Source of the DNA: Strigops habroptila
Lineage: Eukaryota; Chordata; Aves; Psittaciformes; Psittacidae
Direction of reading: 5' to 3'
Length of the DNA: 64,000 nucleotides
Assembly (NCBI RefSeq): GCF_004027225.2
Contig: NC_046360.1
Location: 3,522,001-3,586,000, forward strand
How positions within the stretch are numbered: position 1 is the stretch's first letter; every line of letters starts with the position of its first letter. Below are positions 50,183 through 63,796 of the stretch, piece by piece. Under the pieces are notes generated by a model. It was not told where the DNA came from. It was given only the letters and a program-made list of their open reading frames with translations, and searched no databases. The translations under genes were made by a program, and so were the position numbers.

Positions 50183-53100
50183 ATGGGCTCGCTCTTCCGC
50201 GGCGAGCCGATGTGCCTGGCGCAGCTCTTCCTGCAGAGCGGCTCGGCCTACGAGTGCCTCAGCGAGGTGGGCGAGCGTGGCCTGGCCGAGTTCCGAGACG
50301 TGAGTACCGGCGGCGCGGCCCGGGGGCCCGGCGGGGCTCTCTGGGTGGATGAGGCGGGTAAAAGGACCCTGAAGGGCCCGGCGGCGCGGGGGAAGCCGAG
50401 CAGGGAGAGGCGCGGCTGGGGAGGTGAAGGTAAAAGGCTCCATTGCCCGTTGGACTTGCAGGCGTTGGGGCTAATCACGGTACCGCATTCGGATGATGGA
50501 AAGTCAACGTGGAGCCCCAGCTACCCAGAGACACTAGAAGAGGGTGTTTGGGAATGCTGTATCCCACCTTTCTCCCAGGAGCAGCTTAAACTTTGAGGGT
50601 TTTTTGCAGTAGGATCGCATGGGAGAGCCCATTACCCACTTGAAGCCTCATTGACTTTAATCTCTGTGTGTGTGTGCACAGCTAATAGATATGTCCACCC
50701 CACTGACAGCTCGATAGAAACATCTTGGCTGCTCTGTAGATTTTAATTCAACATCACAGGCCGCTGGTCTGTAAACCATGCCTGTTCCTGGAGGAGCAAT
50801 TCACCTTGGCGGAAACTACGTGCCTGACTGACATAAAATTGGGTCGGGTAGTTATTAACCTTGTTTCTGCATTGTCTCATCATAATTATATGGTCTTTTC
50901 CTGCTGACTGAGACTGTGGAATTTTGTCCAAGTTATCTTTAGAATAGGTTGCAAAATCATTGTAAGGAAAGCAGGGAGAACTTAAATTAACAGCTAATTA
51001 GTAAATATGGCAGGTAGGAGGAGACAGATGTGTAAGAATCATTACATGGGGGTTATGTTTAACTTTCTGATGCCATTCCAGGTTCCTGACACACTGTTTA
51101 TTCCAGAAATAATGTATTAGTGGTTCTGATGTACAAGCTGAATAAATAGTTGGAGACATTCCATGCTTGTGGTATGGGGTCGTGCATAAAAAGATTCTTA
51201 CAAAACTCAACATTTCAAATAGATTTTGTGGAAATACATCATAAAATTTGCTTGTAGAAAGGTTTTTTGTTACTTTGAAGTTGTTAAATGGTATTTTAAA
51301 ACTGTAGAAAGAAGATTAGGAATGGTGTCTCCAGTAGATCTCATTACTTGCTTAGCTGAGTAAAGCTAGCAAAGGCAATGATAATTCTGCTTTGATAAAA
51401 CCAACCTGGCTGTTTGGAGACTTCTTAACCTTTTTAGGTTTTCATACCTTCTTAGCTGAAAAGCAGAGAACACATAGAATATCTGCAGAATTGGCTCCAC
51501 AAAGTCACAGAAATAGCTGTGGGTTCTTAATACCTAATAAGCATTTCTTCCTTCTCCTTCAGCTTAACCGAAATGTAAGTGTATTTCAGAGAAAATTTGT
51601 GAATGAAGTAAAGAAGTGTGAAGAAATGGAAAGAATACTTGGTGAGCTTTCTTTTCATGTGTGCCCTTTCTCATCTGTGGCATTATTAAAGTTTACATTA
51701 CTTGAAAAGAACTACAGTGAAGGTTTCAGCTACAGGTTTTCTTAATCTTCCCAGTCTGCATATTGTAGAATCTTATAAAATTTTCACATGTATGAAAAGA
51801 TACAGAAACTACACTCAAATGTAGAGTCTTTGTGGAGCTTTTTGGAGCTGGAGATGACTTGTCTGTAGTACTGAATTGGATCAGAACATACAAATATATT
51901 CCTTAACTTGTCTTGATCCTGCTGCAGCAGTTTTGAGTGTGCCTCGAGTTGTTTAGGTTGGAAGGGATCTTTGGATCACCTCATGAACCTCCAGCTAGAG
52001 CAGGTTGTCCAGGGCTACGTCTGGTGGGATTTTGAACATGGAGACCCCTCAGCTCTGGGCAGCCTGTTGCAGTGTTTTCCCACTGATCTCTGTTTCATGG
52101 CTTTGTGAGCTGTAAAATTTACATACAACACAACATGTATATGCTGAATATGGATTGGGGTGGGTTTTAAGCTCAGAGGTGAAGAAGAGCTGCTAATGGT
52201 GCTGCTGATAAATAATTGAGACCATTTCAGTATTGACTGCTTAAAACTCTACTGGGAAAATGGAAGCTTTACTTTGGATGTTTCCTTGACTATAGGATAA
52301 ACTTTGTTTTTCATGTTCTGTAACTCAATACCATTGAACTTCCAAGCACCCTCAAAAGTACCTCAAGTTATTAATGGTTGTATTCACATGGTAGTTAATG
52401 AATAGAGAAGGGGATGTAGAACATTACAGTCAAGATGCAGATTTCTTCAATATATCCTGAGGAAAAGTTACCACTGAAGGATTCTTTTTGTTGGAATCTC
52501 TCATCAGAGGCATGTGCTGGTCATGCCAAACCATCCCAGTAGTTAGTTGCTACATGCCCAGTGTGAGTTGCATTTGTTGTCAAGGTTGCTTAAGCCGCCT
52601 TGTTTGATCACTGTTTATTCCAAACATGGTTCAGTGAGCAAAATGTCAATTTCTGGCCGATGGTTAATGGAAAGTGCTATCTTACAGCAACAAAGAGACA
52701 CCATGAAATGTTAAAAGCTTCTTAAAAAGTACTTGTGGTTGGAAAATTTCAGTGAAAGACTCTGAAGATCTTCTGCAAACTTCCAAGACAGAGATCTTCT
52801 GTGGATTTTATTCTTGGCACTCCATAAGCCCCTCTCTTTTGAAGACCACAGTGTGTATTGTTGCTAAAATGAATAAAATAGTGAGGGCCTGATGCTGCAG
52901 TGCCATCAGCACCATCGAGAACAGCTGAAGGTCAGCTATGCAGCATTCTAGGAAGCACAGGGCAATACAGTTTCCTTTCTGATTCTGTTTTTCTTCTCAC
53001 TCCAGGCTATTTAGTACAAGAAATTAAAAAAGCGGATATTCCACTTCCTGAAGGAGATGTTGCTCCTCCTGCCCCTTTGCTGAAGCACATTCTAGAAATC

Positions 53101-56100
53101 CAGGTAATTTTTCCACGTAACAGGTGCTGAAAGTGTAGCCCTGGATCTTGGGACTGTATTTCAAATTTAATTCTTTCTATCTTATTACTTCTGACTTAAG
53201 TTACAGGGAGGGTACAGGAGCATTTGCTTTCCTTTTTGTCCAATTTCTTTTCTTTCTGCCAGTGTTACTGCAGAGGCTCCAGTGAGGGTCTGATACTGAC
53301 ACAAAATTCCTGTGAAAGGGTCAAAGCTGACTCAGGGGGTTTGCAGTTGTCTCTTCTGTGTTGATGGATTGGCGTATTACACTGTTGCAGGGAAACTGCT
53401 GTCTGTAGATGCAGTCCTTCCTCCTCATTTGTTGCTTTGGGACTTACCTAAGACTCTTCATGCATCCAAAATTTCCAGGGTGTGTGGGAGTTTTATGTGC
53501 CCAAGGCTCTGCATGTTCTGCTGCATTGCAAAACCCGGGGCTGTTTCTCTGAGTGCTTTTTCTGCTATTGTGTTAGAAGTAGAAGCTTGTAAAATGCAGA
53601 TATAATTTTGAATGATTCTCTGTTTTGCTGTAATTCCATTAAAAGAATAGATAGGTGTCTTCCACCATGTACTATCTGAAGTTCTGATTCCAAGTCTGCA
53701 TTACTGAGCTTAGACACAAATTAGGGGCAGAACAGAAGACTTAACAGATGCCAGTGGAGGATTAACTGTACTCAATACAAAGCAATCTTTGTCAGACTGA
53801 GGAATAAAACCTATGGAGCTTAAACTCCCATCACTGAGGCAAATTACCATGTGCTTACAATTAATTGTCCCCCAATTGCCAAAACAGTGGAACTGATTCT
53901 ATGTCAATTTTTCTCCGTCTCTTAGGAACAGTTGCAGAAGCTGGAGACAGAATTGAGGGAAGTAACTAAAAACAAAGAGAAGTTGAGGAAAAACCTGCTT
54001 GAACTGACAGAATACATGTGCATGTTGGAGGTCACACAAGGATTTGTCAGGAGAACATCTGAGGTACTGCTCCTGTTGTTTGGCAAGGATTGTGTGTCGT
54101 GGCCTTTCTGTTGCCTGCTGTTAGTCAAGTGTGTGACTTGGTGTTGGGCTTTATGGTGCTTTACCTTGTTTGTTATTATTTGTGCTCAAATAATAACATC
54201 AAATAATTTGCCATCTTTAGGAGTACCTAGAGATGGCAAACTCCTGGGCTACACTCTGCTCCTGTACGTAGCAAAGCACAGCCCTGAATTTAGAGGAGTT
54301 CTGGCATCTTTGGCATTTCTTTGATGAATTGCCTGAATGTTACTGCTGATGCCAATTGAAAATGAAGGTGTATTTGTGTTATTTTGATGCATAAGTTGTG
54401 CTAGGAAGTTAACCATGTAACTTCTGCAACACTATCGTTGCTAAGAGCAGAGCACTTGAGATCCCAAAATCTCTGTTGTCTGAAGTGAACACAGGAAAGG
54501 GGTTTATGTTGGTTTTATTGAAATAATTTACTTAATTTCTTCTTTAGAATAAGAAATGAATGGAAGTTGTTGCTTGTTTTTTTTCCCTGAAAGCTATGAG
54601 TGGCCTTTCTTTCTTTCATTTGCTAGTATGAATCCCAATTACATGTAAATTATGAAGAATTTCCATCGGTGGAGAGTGAGCCACTGGTGGATTACAACTG
54701 CATGCACAGACTGGGTGCCAAGCTGGGGTAAGTATGGGTCAGTCTGCGTACAGCAGGTTGTCAGCGTGGGCTGTTCCAAACCTGCTTGATGAGCTGCTGT
54801 AAATAATAGGCTGTTTTCTTGAAAGATGGACTGTAGTGTGACTGTAGTGACTTCACATGAACCAAACAGTTTTAGACAGGCTAAAAATCTTTCCTTTGTA
54901 ACAAAATTGGATTATTTGAAGAGATCAGTAGGACAGTGCCAGAAAAACTGTCACAAAACTTCCATCAAACTAAGTATGTCTGATAAGGAAAATCTCTAAG
55001 TCAGAACTTTCTTCTGCCGTTCAAACTCTGTTTTTCTAGGAAAAACACAGAGTATTTTAGTCACTTGGCAGTGGCAGCTGTAAATGCAACGTTATTAACG
55101 GTATTGCCTACTTGCCTTTAAAAAGATGTATGGATACTGCTCTCTGCAACACAATTGAGAGAATATCTTATCAAGAAAAATTTAAGAACCTTACTATCAC
55201 AGAGAGGAATAAATCAAATATAACTAGTTCTGTGCTCAGGTTTCAGTCTGTCTGTTTCCAAATAGAAATTGAGTCTATTTTATATGCCAGTTAATTTCTG
55301 TTTTGGGTGGTGCTTCTTTCACTAGAGGTGGCAGATGTTAAATTAGCGACTATGTGATCCTGAGCGATGATGTACTCTTGGGTTTTTAATTCTTCTAGTG
55401 GATTTGAGGTTATTTTTCAATTTTTTCTTTTTCCATAGGTTCATATCTGGATTAGTTCACATGGCAAAAGTGGAAGCATTTGAGAAAATGCTGTGGAGAG
55501 TCTGTAAAGGCTACACTATTCTTACATATGCAGAGTTGGATGAGTGTCTCGAAGATCCAGATACAGTGAGTAAACATTACAACTACCAGTTCATTTTGTT
55601 TGTACTTTTAAGACTTGGGAGAGTTGTGCTCAGCTTTGCCTGTACTGAACGTGAATTATTTCCCAGTGCCCTTGAAGGGAAAACTATTTTAAAGTATTAG
55701 AACTTGTCAGACTTCAAAATTAGAGGTCTTGATGCCACCATAACTATTGGAGTGGCAATTAAATTTATCACGGTTCAGCTTGATGAGTGCAGAACTTTAC
55801 TGTGGAATAGCAGTGACTTTATGGTTGACTACCTTGATCAAAATATATGGCAAAAATGGCTGCTTGGATATTTATTAACTAGGTCTGTACAGACCTTTTG
55901 GTAGTCATTTTACTTGTTCATTCAGTAGTTGAGGAAAAAAAGTTGGTCTTCTATGAAGTTTTTTCTCTGAACTTAAAGAATTCACTGTGCGAATCAGCAG
56001 TTGGGGCTGCCTCATCTGACACTTTTGAGTGCTTCAAGTCTAATTTGTAACATTTTAGGTTTTGAAGATTTTTTTGGTGCTAATAATTGAGATAATAAAA

Positions 56101-59100
56101 TTTAATCTCTTATTTTCACTGAAAACTGTTTCTGTTTTTCTTTAATATAGCAAAAACTGAGATGTTTGAACACTTCAATTTTCTATTTTGATTTTCACTA
56201 AAATGGTGCAAAGTTAATGCTACTCACACAACTTTTTCTAATTACTCAAATTGTTATTTTGCTCTATATGACATTGGAGTTGTTGGTTAAATACGAACCT
56301 CATCAACACAACTTCCTTGGGTTTTTTTAGGGCGACACCACAAAATGGTTTGTTTTTTTAGTATCCTATTGGGGTGAACAGATTGGCCAGAAAGTTAAGA
56401 AGATTTGTGACTGGTAAGAAGTAAAACTTAATATGCATAATTTCCTTATACCTGAGTTATTTGCTTTTTAGTTTCTCCCCTTCCTTGATTTTTAGTGTTG
56501 ATTTTTAGGCAAGCTTTCTGAAGTTAGATTTGTTTCCCCCTCCTTGCATCTAGCTTTATCATTATGCAATGTAGAAATAAATGTATGAGTCATTTTAGCT
56601 GCAGTCCTTATTAAGCACAGGCAAAATACTGGCTCTCTCAGTTGAGTCTGTTCCGTGGTTATTAAATGGCGTGTTGCAGATTTGACTAAGGCATGGGGTT
56701 GGTGGTTTGTTCTGGGTTAGTTGGTTATTTAACACAAACTTGTTTTCCTGTAGCTATCACTGTCATGTATATCCCTACCCAAACAGCATGGAGGAGCGCA
56801 GGGCAGTTGTGGAAGGACTAAATGTTCGTATTCAGGATCTTCATACTGTGAGTAAATAACAGTATTCCTTTTGCTGTACTTATTGCACCATAGGAAATAA
56901 TTTCATATATTCATTAAATAGATGAATATGGTTCTAAAATACATTGGCTTTGGATCTGCACATGACTGTATGTCACGTCCCTGGTCTGTGTTGCATGTAT
57001 CTGTTGAAGTTCAGGGTACTTGGCTTTGCCTTCTGTTTTAAGCAGTGGTTAGTGTGCCCTCCTGCAAATGTAATCTGTCATTGGACAAATATTAGGTGCT
57101 CTGTCTGTGGTTTACAAAACCACTGTTACATTTTCAATTAAATCCTTTTGGTTTTCTCTTGGACAAAGGTGCTGCATAAAACTGAGGATTACTTACGCCA
57201 AGTCTTGTGTAAAGCGTCTGAATCCATCTATACATGGGTTATCCAAGTGAAGAAGATGAAAGCCATATATCATGTACTCAACCTGTGCAGTTTTGATGTC
57301 ACAAATAAATGTTTAATTGCTGAGGTTTGGTGTCCAGTGGCTGATTTGCCAAGTCTGCGCCATGCATTGGAGGAAGGTTCAGTAAGTCAGCTGAATGCTC
57401 ACTGGTGTTAAAACTGTTGGCTTGAACTAATTGTTTTCTTTCCTTATCTGTATAGCTATTTAAAATAGGCTAAAAGTAGGTCATGGGTGGTGGTGGTGGT
57501 GTGTGCTTTTAGTATTTTTTCCCTTGAATAACTTCTGTGTTGGACCCAAGTGTGACTGGGCTCACAATGCTATTTGGAGTCAAGTCAGAGGTGCTAATTC
57601 CCTTGTGTTGTGTTGAGAGCAAGCTCTGTTGTCTTGTTTTATAGGAGAGAAGTTTTAGTAATAAATGTTTTATAATACTGAGTGATGAGTCTCATCTGAT
57701 GTTTCATATAAAGTAAGGATTAGAACACTGTGCATAAGTAGCCTTACCAAAGGAAAAGATTAATGTAAGTTTTTAGACACAAAGTGATAAGTATTAAACT
57801 TGGGGCTTAATTTAAGGATGTTACAGGATCAGTGAAACTGCTAATAGAGGAAGCGTGTTCATTTTGATTAGATCAAGCATCTGCTGAGTTTTTATATAAA
57901 TGTATCTTCTTTCTGTCTGTAACTAGAGGAAGAGTGGAGCTACAGTTTCTTCATTCATGAACACCATCCCCACAACACAACCTCCTCCAACTTTGATACG
58001 CACCAATAAATTCACCTCAGGGTTCCAAAACATTGTCGATGCTTATGGAGTTGGAAACTATGGGGAAGTGAATCCAGGTTTGTCCTTCTGAAACCTGAAC
58101 TGTGAGCTGTGCTATCATTACTGCTCCCCTTGTCATGTGTTTAAATATCTTGCTGAATTAGACACTAGTAAAGGCAAAATCGTGACAACTATACTGCTTA
58201 TTAGTAGCTGTTCCAAAATTACCATAGCTCATCAAAACTACAAGTGGTCCTCCAAACAGTAAGGTGGGATTCTATTTTGATGAGTTATTTTAGCACTGGA
58301 GATACTGATAACAGCTGTTTCTTTATATGTTTTATATATATATAACAGTGTTTCTTTATATGTTTTACTTTTGGGTAAGATAAGATACTTAGGGGGAAAA
58401 AATAAAACTTTGGTAATGGCTGTTGATCTTCCTGAAGCATGGAGCTCATAGCTTGGAAAAATGCAACTTGTTGTATAGCCCAGTTAGTTTAATGTCCTTA
58501 TGGATTTTTGTAGCTATGTTGACTCTGTCATACTGTACAGGAGAATGTACATTATAATACAGAGCCAAAATAGCCATGGAAAAACTGTCTGGGTTTTATT
58601 TCGTGGGCTCATATTGCCATCCTCAGAATTGCCAGCTAATGCTCAACTGCAGAGTTCTTGTTACTAAGGGATACACAATAAGCAAGCTCTAAACCGAGTT
58701 ATATTTATAGCGTGGGGGGTGAAATGTCTTTCAAACTTAAAGCTGAGAAGTGTTTGAGAGGTTAAAGTAGTTGGATTGCTTAGGCATAATTCAGAGAGCA
58801 ATGTCATCTGCTGTGCTATACACCTGAAATCTGTTCTGTTGTCATTCCAGCTCTCTATACCATCATCACTTTTCCCTTCCTGTTTGCGGTTATGTTTGGA
58901 GACTTTGGGCATGGCCTACTAATGTTCATATTTGCACTCCTGACAATCCTCTATGAAAACCACCCTAGATTACAAAGATCACAAGATGAGGTAAAAGGAA
59001 TTAGAAATAATTTACTTCCCATCCAGCAAGATAACTTCAGTTGAATAGTTACTGTGTTTCTGAAAACCGCTATTTATAGCACATGTGTTAGACTGGGTTT

Positions 59101-62100
59101 TTTCCTTTGTTGCAGGATTTCCTGTGTTTGATTGCTCAAGATTAATGTGATACCTTAACAAACTAGTCACTTTTTTTGAAAGGGCAGAAATAATCAAGTT
59201 GCAATGAAAGACTGACAAAGATTAGTTGATACCGTTGGCCTTATCTTTCCTTCTGCTAGGGCTACTCAGTGATAGGTTTTACAGCATGTGATTACAGTGA
59301 CTAATGTTGAAGATAAAATGATTATTTCTTGTTTCTGAAAAGGAGTTGCAGCTCGAAATATATTAAACTTAAGTAATTTTTTCATCATATGGGGTTGGAA
59401 TGCAGGAACCCCTGCATCTCTCATTAGAATTATATTTAAGAATGGCTGCAAATGTCTTAACTTCTTGAAAACTAGTTTCCAGTGAAAACACTTTCCAGGA
59501 AGGAAACGTGGATTAAAAAGACTATTAAGTGTAATGGTGCCAATGAGAAAAGTCAGTTTGTGTCATGGGAACTTGCATGAGGATTTCAAATCTCTGCATT
59601 CCATTTAAACCACAATTGTCTTTCAGAATATGCTTGCTGCTAGCTCTGTTTCCTAACACATGTAAACCTTTCTGTATAAATCACTGTCATATAAAGCTGT
59701 GAATGTGGGGAGCTGAATTGCACACATTTTTGGTGGCTGACATTATAAATTGCATATTCACGTGCTTCAAGCAAAATTCTCTGTGTTAAGTTTTGATTGG
59801 CCTCTTCTTCATATTCCTTAATGACTGTTCACAAGAGTTTTTAGAATTCTTTCTATGGCAAATATGCGTTTATCTTAGAAATGTCCAGATAACAATTGCT
59901 CACATGGCACATGATGATCTCTTTTTTTTTTTCTTCTTTCCAATATTTACAGATAATGAAAATGTTATTTGAAGGCCGATATGTTCTTTTATTAATGGGT
60001 CTGTTTTCTGTATACACTGGATTGATCTATAATGACTGTTTTTCAAAGTCAGTAAATATATTTGGTTCTGGATGGAATGTTTCTGCAATGTTTGAACAGA
60101 GGGTTTGGCGGTGAGTAGCAGCCTCTGTTTGCTATACCATTAAACCAATAATGTACTTCCTGCAATAGTTTAACCCTTTTGCTCACCCAATTTAACCATC
60201 CTTATATTAAGAGTAGTAAGTAAATGTAGTGAAATCTAGCAAAATCCAGGAGGTTTTGGTAGCAAGCTCTAGTGCACTAAGGGCCAAGTGATAGGTCTAA
60301 GCTTAGAATAAATAAAGGCAGGAATAGTTATTTAAAAACAAAAAATCAAATTGCCCATGATCTTAAATTGGGAAATCCAGAGAGAACACAATTTTTTGCA
60401 AAACTACTATTAGAATTTGAATATTTAATTCAGTCAATGTATTGGGTTAATCTCATCTTTATCAGTACTGCCTTAGTGGATTTACATGACCTGGAATGTT
60501 TTCTAGAGTATTATCATTTGGTATAGATGACCATCAGTCGTCTTTGGAACAGATTCTGTTGCAATACCCTAATGCTATATGCTAGCTAACAACTTCTAGT
60601 GATTAAAAACTTCAGCTGGCATAGTATCTTTTAATTGGTATTAAGAACTTGCACCTAACTTTATGAAGTGGTATTTTGAGGGTTTATTCAGTTTCTAAAT
60701 CATCTTGGGTGTGTTTTGCATCTTGTTTTTTGTAGTCTCACAAAGGTGTTCTTAGGAATGTCTGCACACTTCAGCAGTATTGGAAAAATCCTAACAGAAG
60801 GCACTAGGGCTTTGTCTTGTGCATCGTTTTTATTCATACGAAGTGCACTGCCTCCTGTGCTATGGTTTGTCTTTATGCTGATGGTTTTAGTTTGTTTCCA
60901 ATTACTGTATTTTCCAGGAGAGGTTTCTGAAAAAATATATATATATATATATGTACCAGGTTGTGAAAGGAATAGAAAACACAGGGCCAGTTTTAGAGAA
61001 ATTTATCCTAGGTCATGCTTCTGGAATGAACAACCAAACAGCATTAGCATCTGCTGTAAAGAAATCAACAATTCACAAAAGAAATTACCCATCAATCATT
61101 AATCTCTGCACAGCTTTTCTTGATAGCTTAAAAAAAGAAAAAAGTAGGCTGTGTGAATTGTCAAACCTACCCTTTCATGAAGTGAGATAACCTCAGTGTT
61201 GTGAGGTGTCATGGCCCTTCGGTATTTATATGTTCACAGCTTGCATCTCGTTTTGCCTCAAAACCAGGAAGTGGTTTAAAATAGAGACCAAACCACTGAC
61301 TTTGGTTAAAATGTGAACAGGTTGTGAGCGCTGTGTTATTAGAGTGGAAACTCACCCAAATGCAAAAGGGAAAAAAGATACCAATTATTCTTGGGTGTTA
61401 GTGAATTTTATATGAAACCAAATTGTGAGCTTTTTAAATGAAACTTTCCATTCTAGGGGAATGAGGAATAAAATCCAGAAATGTTCATTTCAAAGACAGT
61501 GCAAATTAAGCCCAGACTCTGAGTTCCTAGAGATTTCTATAATCTATTGTTTTTTATTAGCCAGGCCCGTTGTGCTTAGAAATCCTTTTATTCTCTTAGA
61601 AGTCTGACAGTGGGTGAGCAAGTCATCTCAAGGAAAGCAGCAGCAGTGTCCTGCAGAATTGAAAGTATGTGTTGTTACTTTGTTGAAACATCAGGTCTGA
61701 TGGTGTTTACCTTTCCCTGCAGTCTTGAGGATCTGAAGTCTAACCGTTATTTAGCACTGGATCCAAATGTTTCTGGTGTGTACAATGGAGCTTATCCCTT
61801 TGGAATTGATCCGGTTAGTTCTATTTGTTTAAATTATCCATTTGTGGTGATCAGCCATTTGTAAATTGGGCTCTGTTATGTGTATGAGGAAGCTAAATCT
61901 AGCTATGGAAAATATACATTTCTGCTGCTTGCATTCTCCACTTAAAAAGAGCTTTTCCCTTCACGAGTCAAAGATTTAACTACTTTCACAAAACTCACAT
62001 TTCAGTTGTGATCCCTGTTTGAGGCAGAATTCTGGTGTCCAATAGAGAAAATATACAGTTTTATTCCCCCTATTACACTGTTCATTAATGCTGGTTTTGT

Positions 62101-63796
62101 CTCTTCTTCAGATCTGGAATTTGGCAAGCAACCGTCTCAGTTTTTTAAACTCTTTCAAGATGAAAATGTCTGTGATTTTTGGAGTTACCCACATGACGTT
62201 TGGAGTTGTATTGGGGGTATTTAACCACTTGTAAGTACAAGAAGTTAAGGTAATATTAACATTGTAGTTTTTGTCAAGTCTTGGATTATAACAGTTAATC
62301 TGGTAAGAGGAACTGGAACAACTTTAAAAACAGCACAATAGTATTTATGAAAATTGATATTAAAAGAAAAGACAGGTCTTCCTTCACATAAACAAGATGA
62401 TGGATCAGTGTTATGCCAAAAAATCTGAAAACATTGATTAATACAAGATTTTATTTCACTTGTTGCTGAAGAGAGATATGTGCCTGTAATGGTCTTGATT
62501 TCCACTGAAATACTTGATTAAAATTTCACTGAATATGAAGAAATCAGGTCTGGATTGTAATTTCAGTCTTGCTGTTTAAAAGTGCTGGGTACTCTATTGA
62601 AATCATGTTTGGACCCTGTATTTATCTTGATTTTTCTTTGTAAAACTTATTTTTCATTCCCCCATCCCCATTTTTCCTTACAGGCATTTCAAGAAGAAGT
62701 ATAATATTTATTTGGTTTTTCTTCCTGAACTTTTATTCATGATGTGCATCTTTGGCTACCTTGTGTTTATGATCTTCTTCAAATGGTTGGCGTACTCTGC
62801 AGAGAACTCTACATCTGCTCCTAGTATTCTAATTCAATTTATTAACATGTTCCTGTTTACTGGTGGTGAAACAGAGCCCTTCTACACTGGACAGGTTAGC
62901 AGTGTTCTTACAAGCTTCTGAAGATCCCGTGTCCCCTGTGCAGATAACACTTTGCCAGTCATGAAAGGCTGATGGCTGAGTGTCCCCTGGGAAGGGGAGT
63001 GTTATCAGACTAAGGGGAAATTGAATACACGATTCAATAACATATTTACTCTTTAATTGATTGTAAGATTTTGTGTAGTGACTGCGCTGTAAATAATCTT
63101 ACTAAACTGAATGTCAGTAACGCCTTAATATACAACCCAATCCTGAAGAGTACCCTAATTAAAAGGTCTGGTTAAGTAAAATACTTACATGCATGTTCAG
63201 TTTGGAGCTGAATCAGTAGCATTTTTCTTATGTCCAAACAGGCCTTTAAAGGAAAATGGGAAGGCTTTTCCAGCTTTTGATTCTGTGATCTAATCTAATT
63301 TTTTCTTTCTTCCTCCAACAGATTGCTCTGCAGAGGTTTTTACTTACTATTGCTTTTCTTTCTGTTCCTGTAATGCTTTTTGGCAAACCACTTTATTTAT
63401 ATTGGTTGCACAGTGGAGGCCGAGGCATTAGAATGTACAGGGTAAGTACTGGGAGACAGTTGCACATTTCTTCAGTATAGAAGAATTCAGCTGGTGTTGT
63501 ATTGCCTGTGGCGTCCTTACTAGATACATTTCTATTCAACTAGGGAAGTTTTTGACTGTAATGCATAATAGAACTTTAGTCCTTTAGCTCTCTTTTTGCC
63601 TTTGCCTGCAACTGCTTTAAATACATTTTAAACACAACACTGGCAGTCCGCTTGAAGACATGTTTCCATTTTGTAGAGTGGCTACAAGCTCGTTCGAAAA
63701 GAAAGTGAAGAAGAACTTTCTCTGCTGAGATGTCACGATGTAGAAGAAGGAAGCAGTCATTTGGATAGTGGGCACAGAGAGGTGGAAGGAGAGGAG
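50183..63796 (+). CDS. ATP6V0A2: ATP6V0A2, V-type H+-ATPase a2 subunit (5' part, 720 aa visible)
   Basis: Seventeen coding exons join in frame: 50183-50299, 51563-51641, 53006-53103, 53926-54063, 54627-54727, 55439-55565, 56331-56413, 56754-56847, 57169-57381, 57927-58077, 58851-58990, 59953-60110, 61723-61813, 62112-62230, 62684-62894, 63322-63441 and 63677-63796. They give 720 residues; human is about 856 aa, and the remaining exons (from EFNFGEILMTQ in human) lie to the right. The start [20 protein letters not shown] is the family start. Residues 1 to about 400 form the cytosolic domain. Membrane spans begin near 402 ([20 protein letters not shown]) and continue with [20 protein letters not shown] and [20 protein letters not shown]. 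The essential proton-path arginine lies outside the window. Family role: a2 targets the proton pump to Golgi and early endosomes. The lumenal loop after GWNVSAM is about 10 residues shorter than in human. Confidence 0.97.
50300..51562 (+). other. ATP6V0A2 intron 1
   Basis: The start continues the CpG island, and a short (TG)n run lies near 50665-50676. Nothing else is recognised. Confidence 0.7.
51944..52085 (-). mobile_element. Older, diverged CR1-like fragment in ATP6V0A2 intron 2
   Basis: GAGTTGTTTAGGTTGGAAGG, then GGATCACCTCATGAACCTCC, AGAGCAGGTTGTCCAGGG and CTCTGGGCAGCCTGTTGCAG follow the reverse-complement layout of a CR1 tail, but more divergently than the other three copies. It probably belongs to a different CR1 subfamily. 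Boundaries are approximate. Confidence 0.7.
55566..56330 (+). other. ATP6V0A2 intron 6
   Basis: AT-rich intron with no recognised element. Other ATP6V0A2 introns over 300 bp (2, 3, 4, 5, 7, 8, 9, 10, 11, 12, 14, 15) show only the repeats listed separately. Intron 13 (61814-62111) is just under that size. Confidence 0.65.
58311..58367. repeat. 23-bp direct repeat around (TA)n in ATP6V0A2 intron 10
   Basis: ACAG(C)TGTTTCTTTATATG followed by TTTTA occurs at 58311-58334 and 58345-58367, separated by a short TA run. This looks like a local slippage duplication. Confidence 0.8.
60935..60952. repeat. (AT)9 microsatellite in ATP6V0A2 intron 12
   Basis: A pure alternating AT tract of about 18 bp flanked by AAAAA and GTACC. 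Confidence 0.9.
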
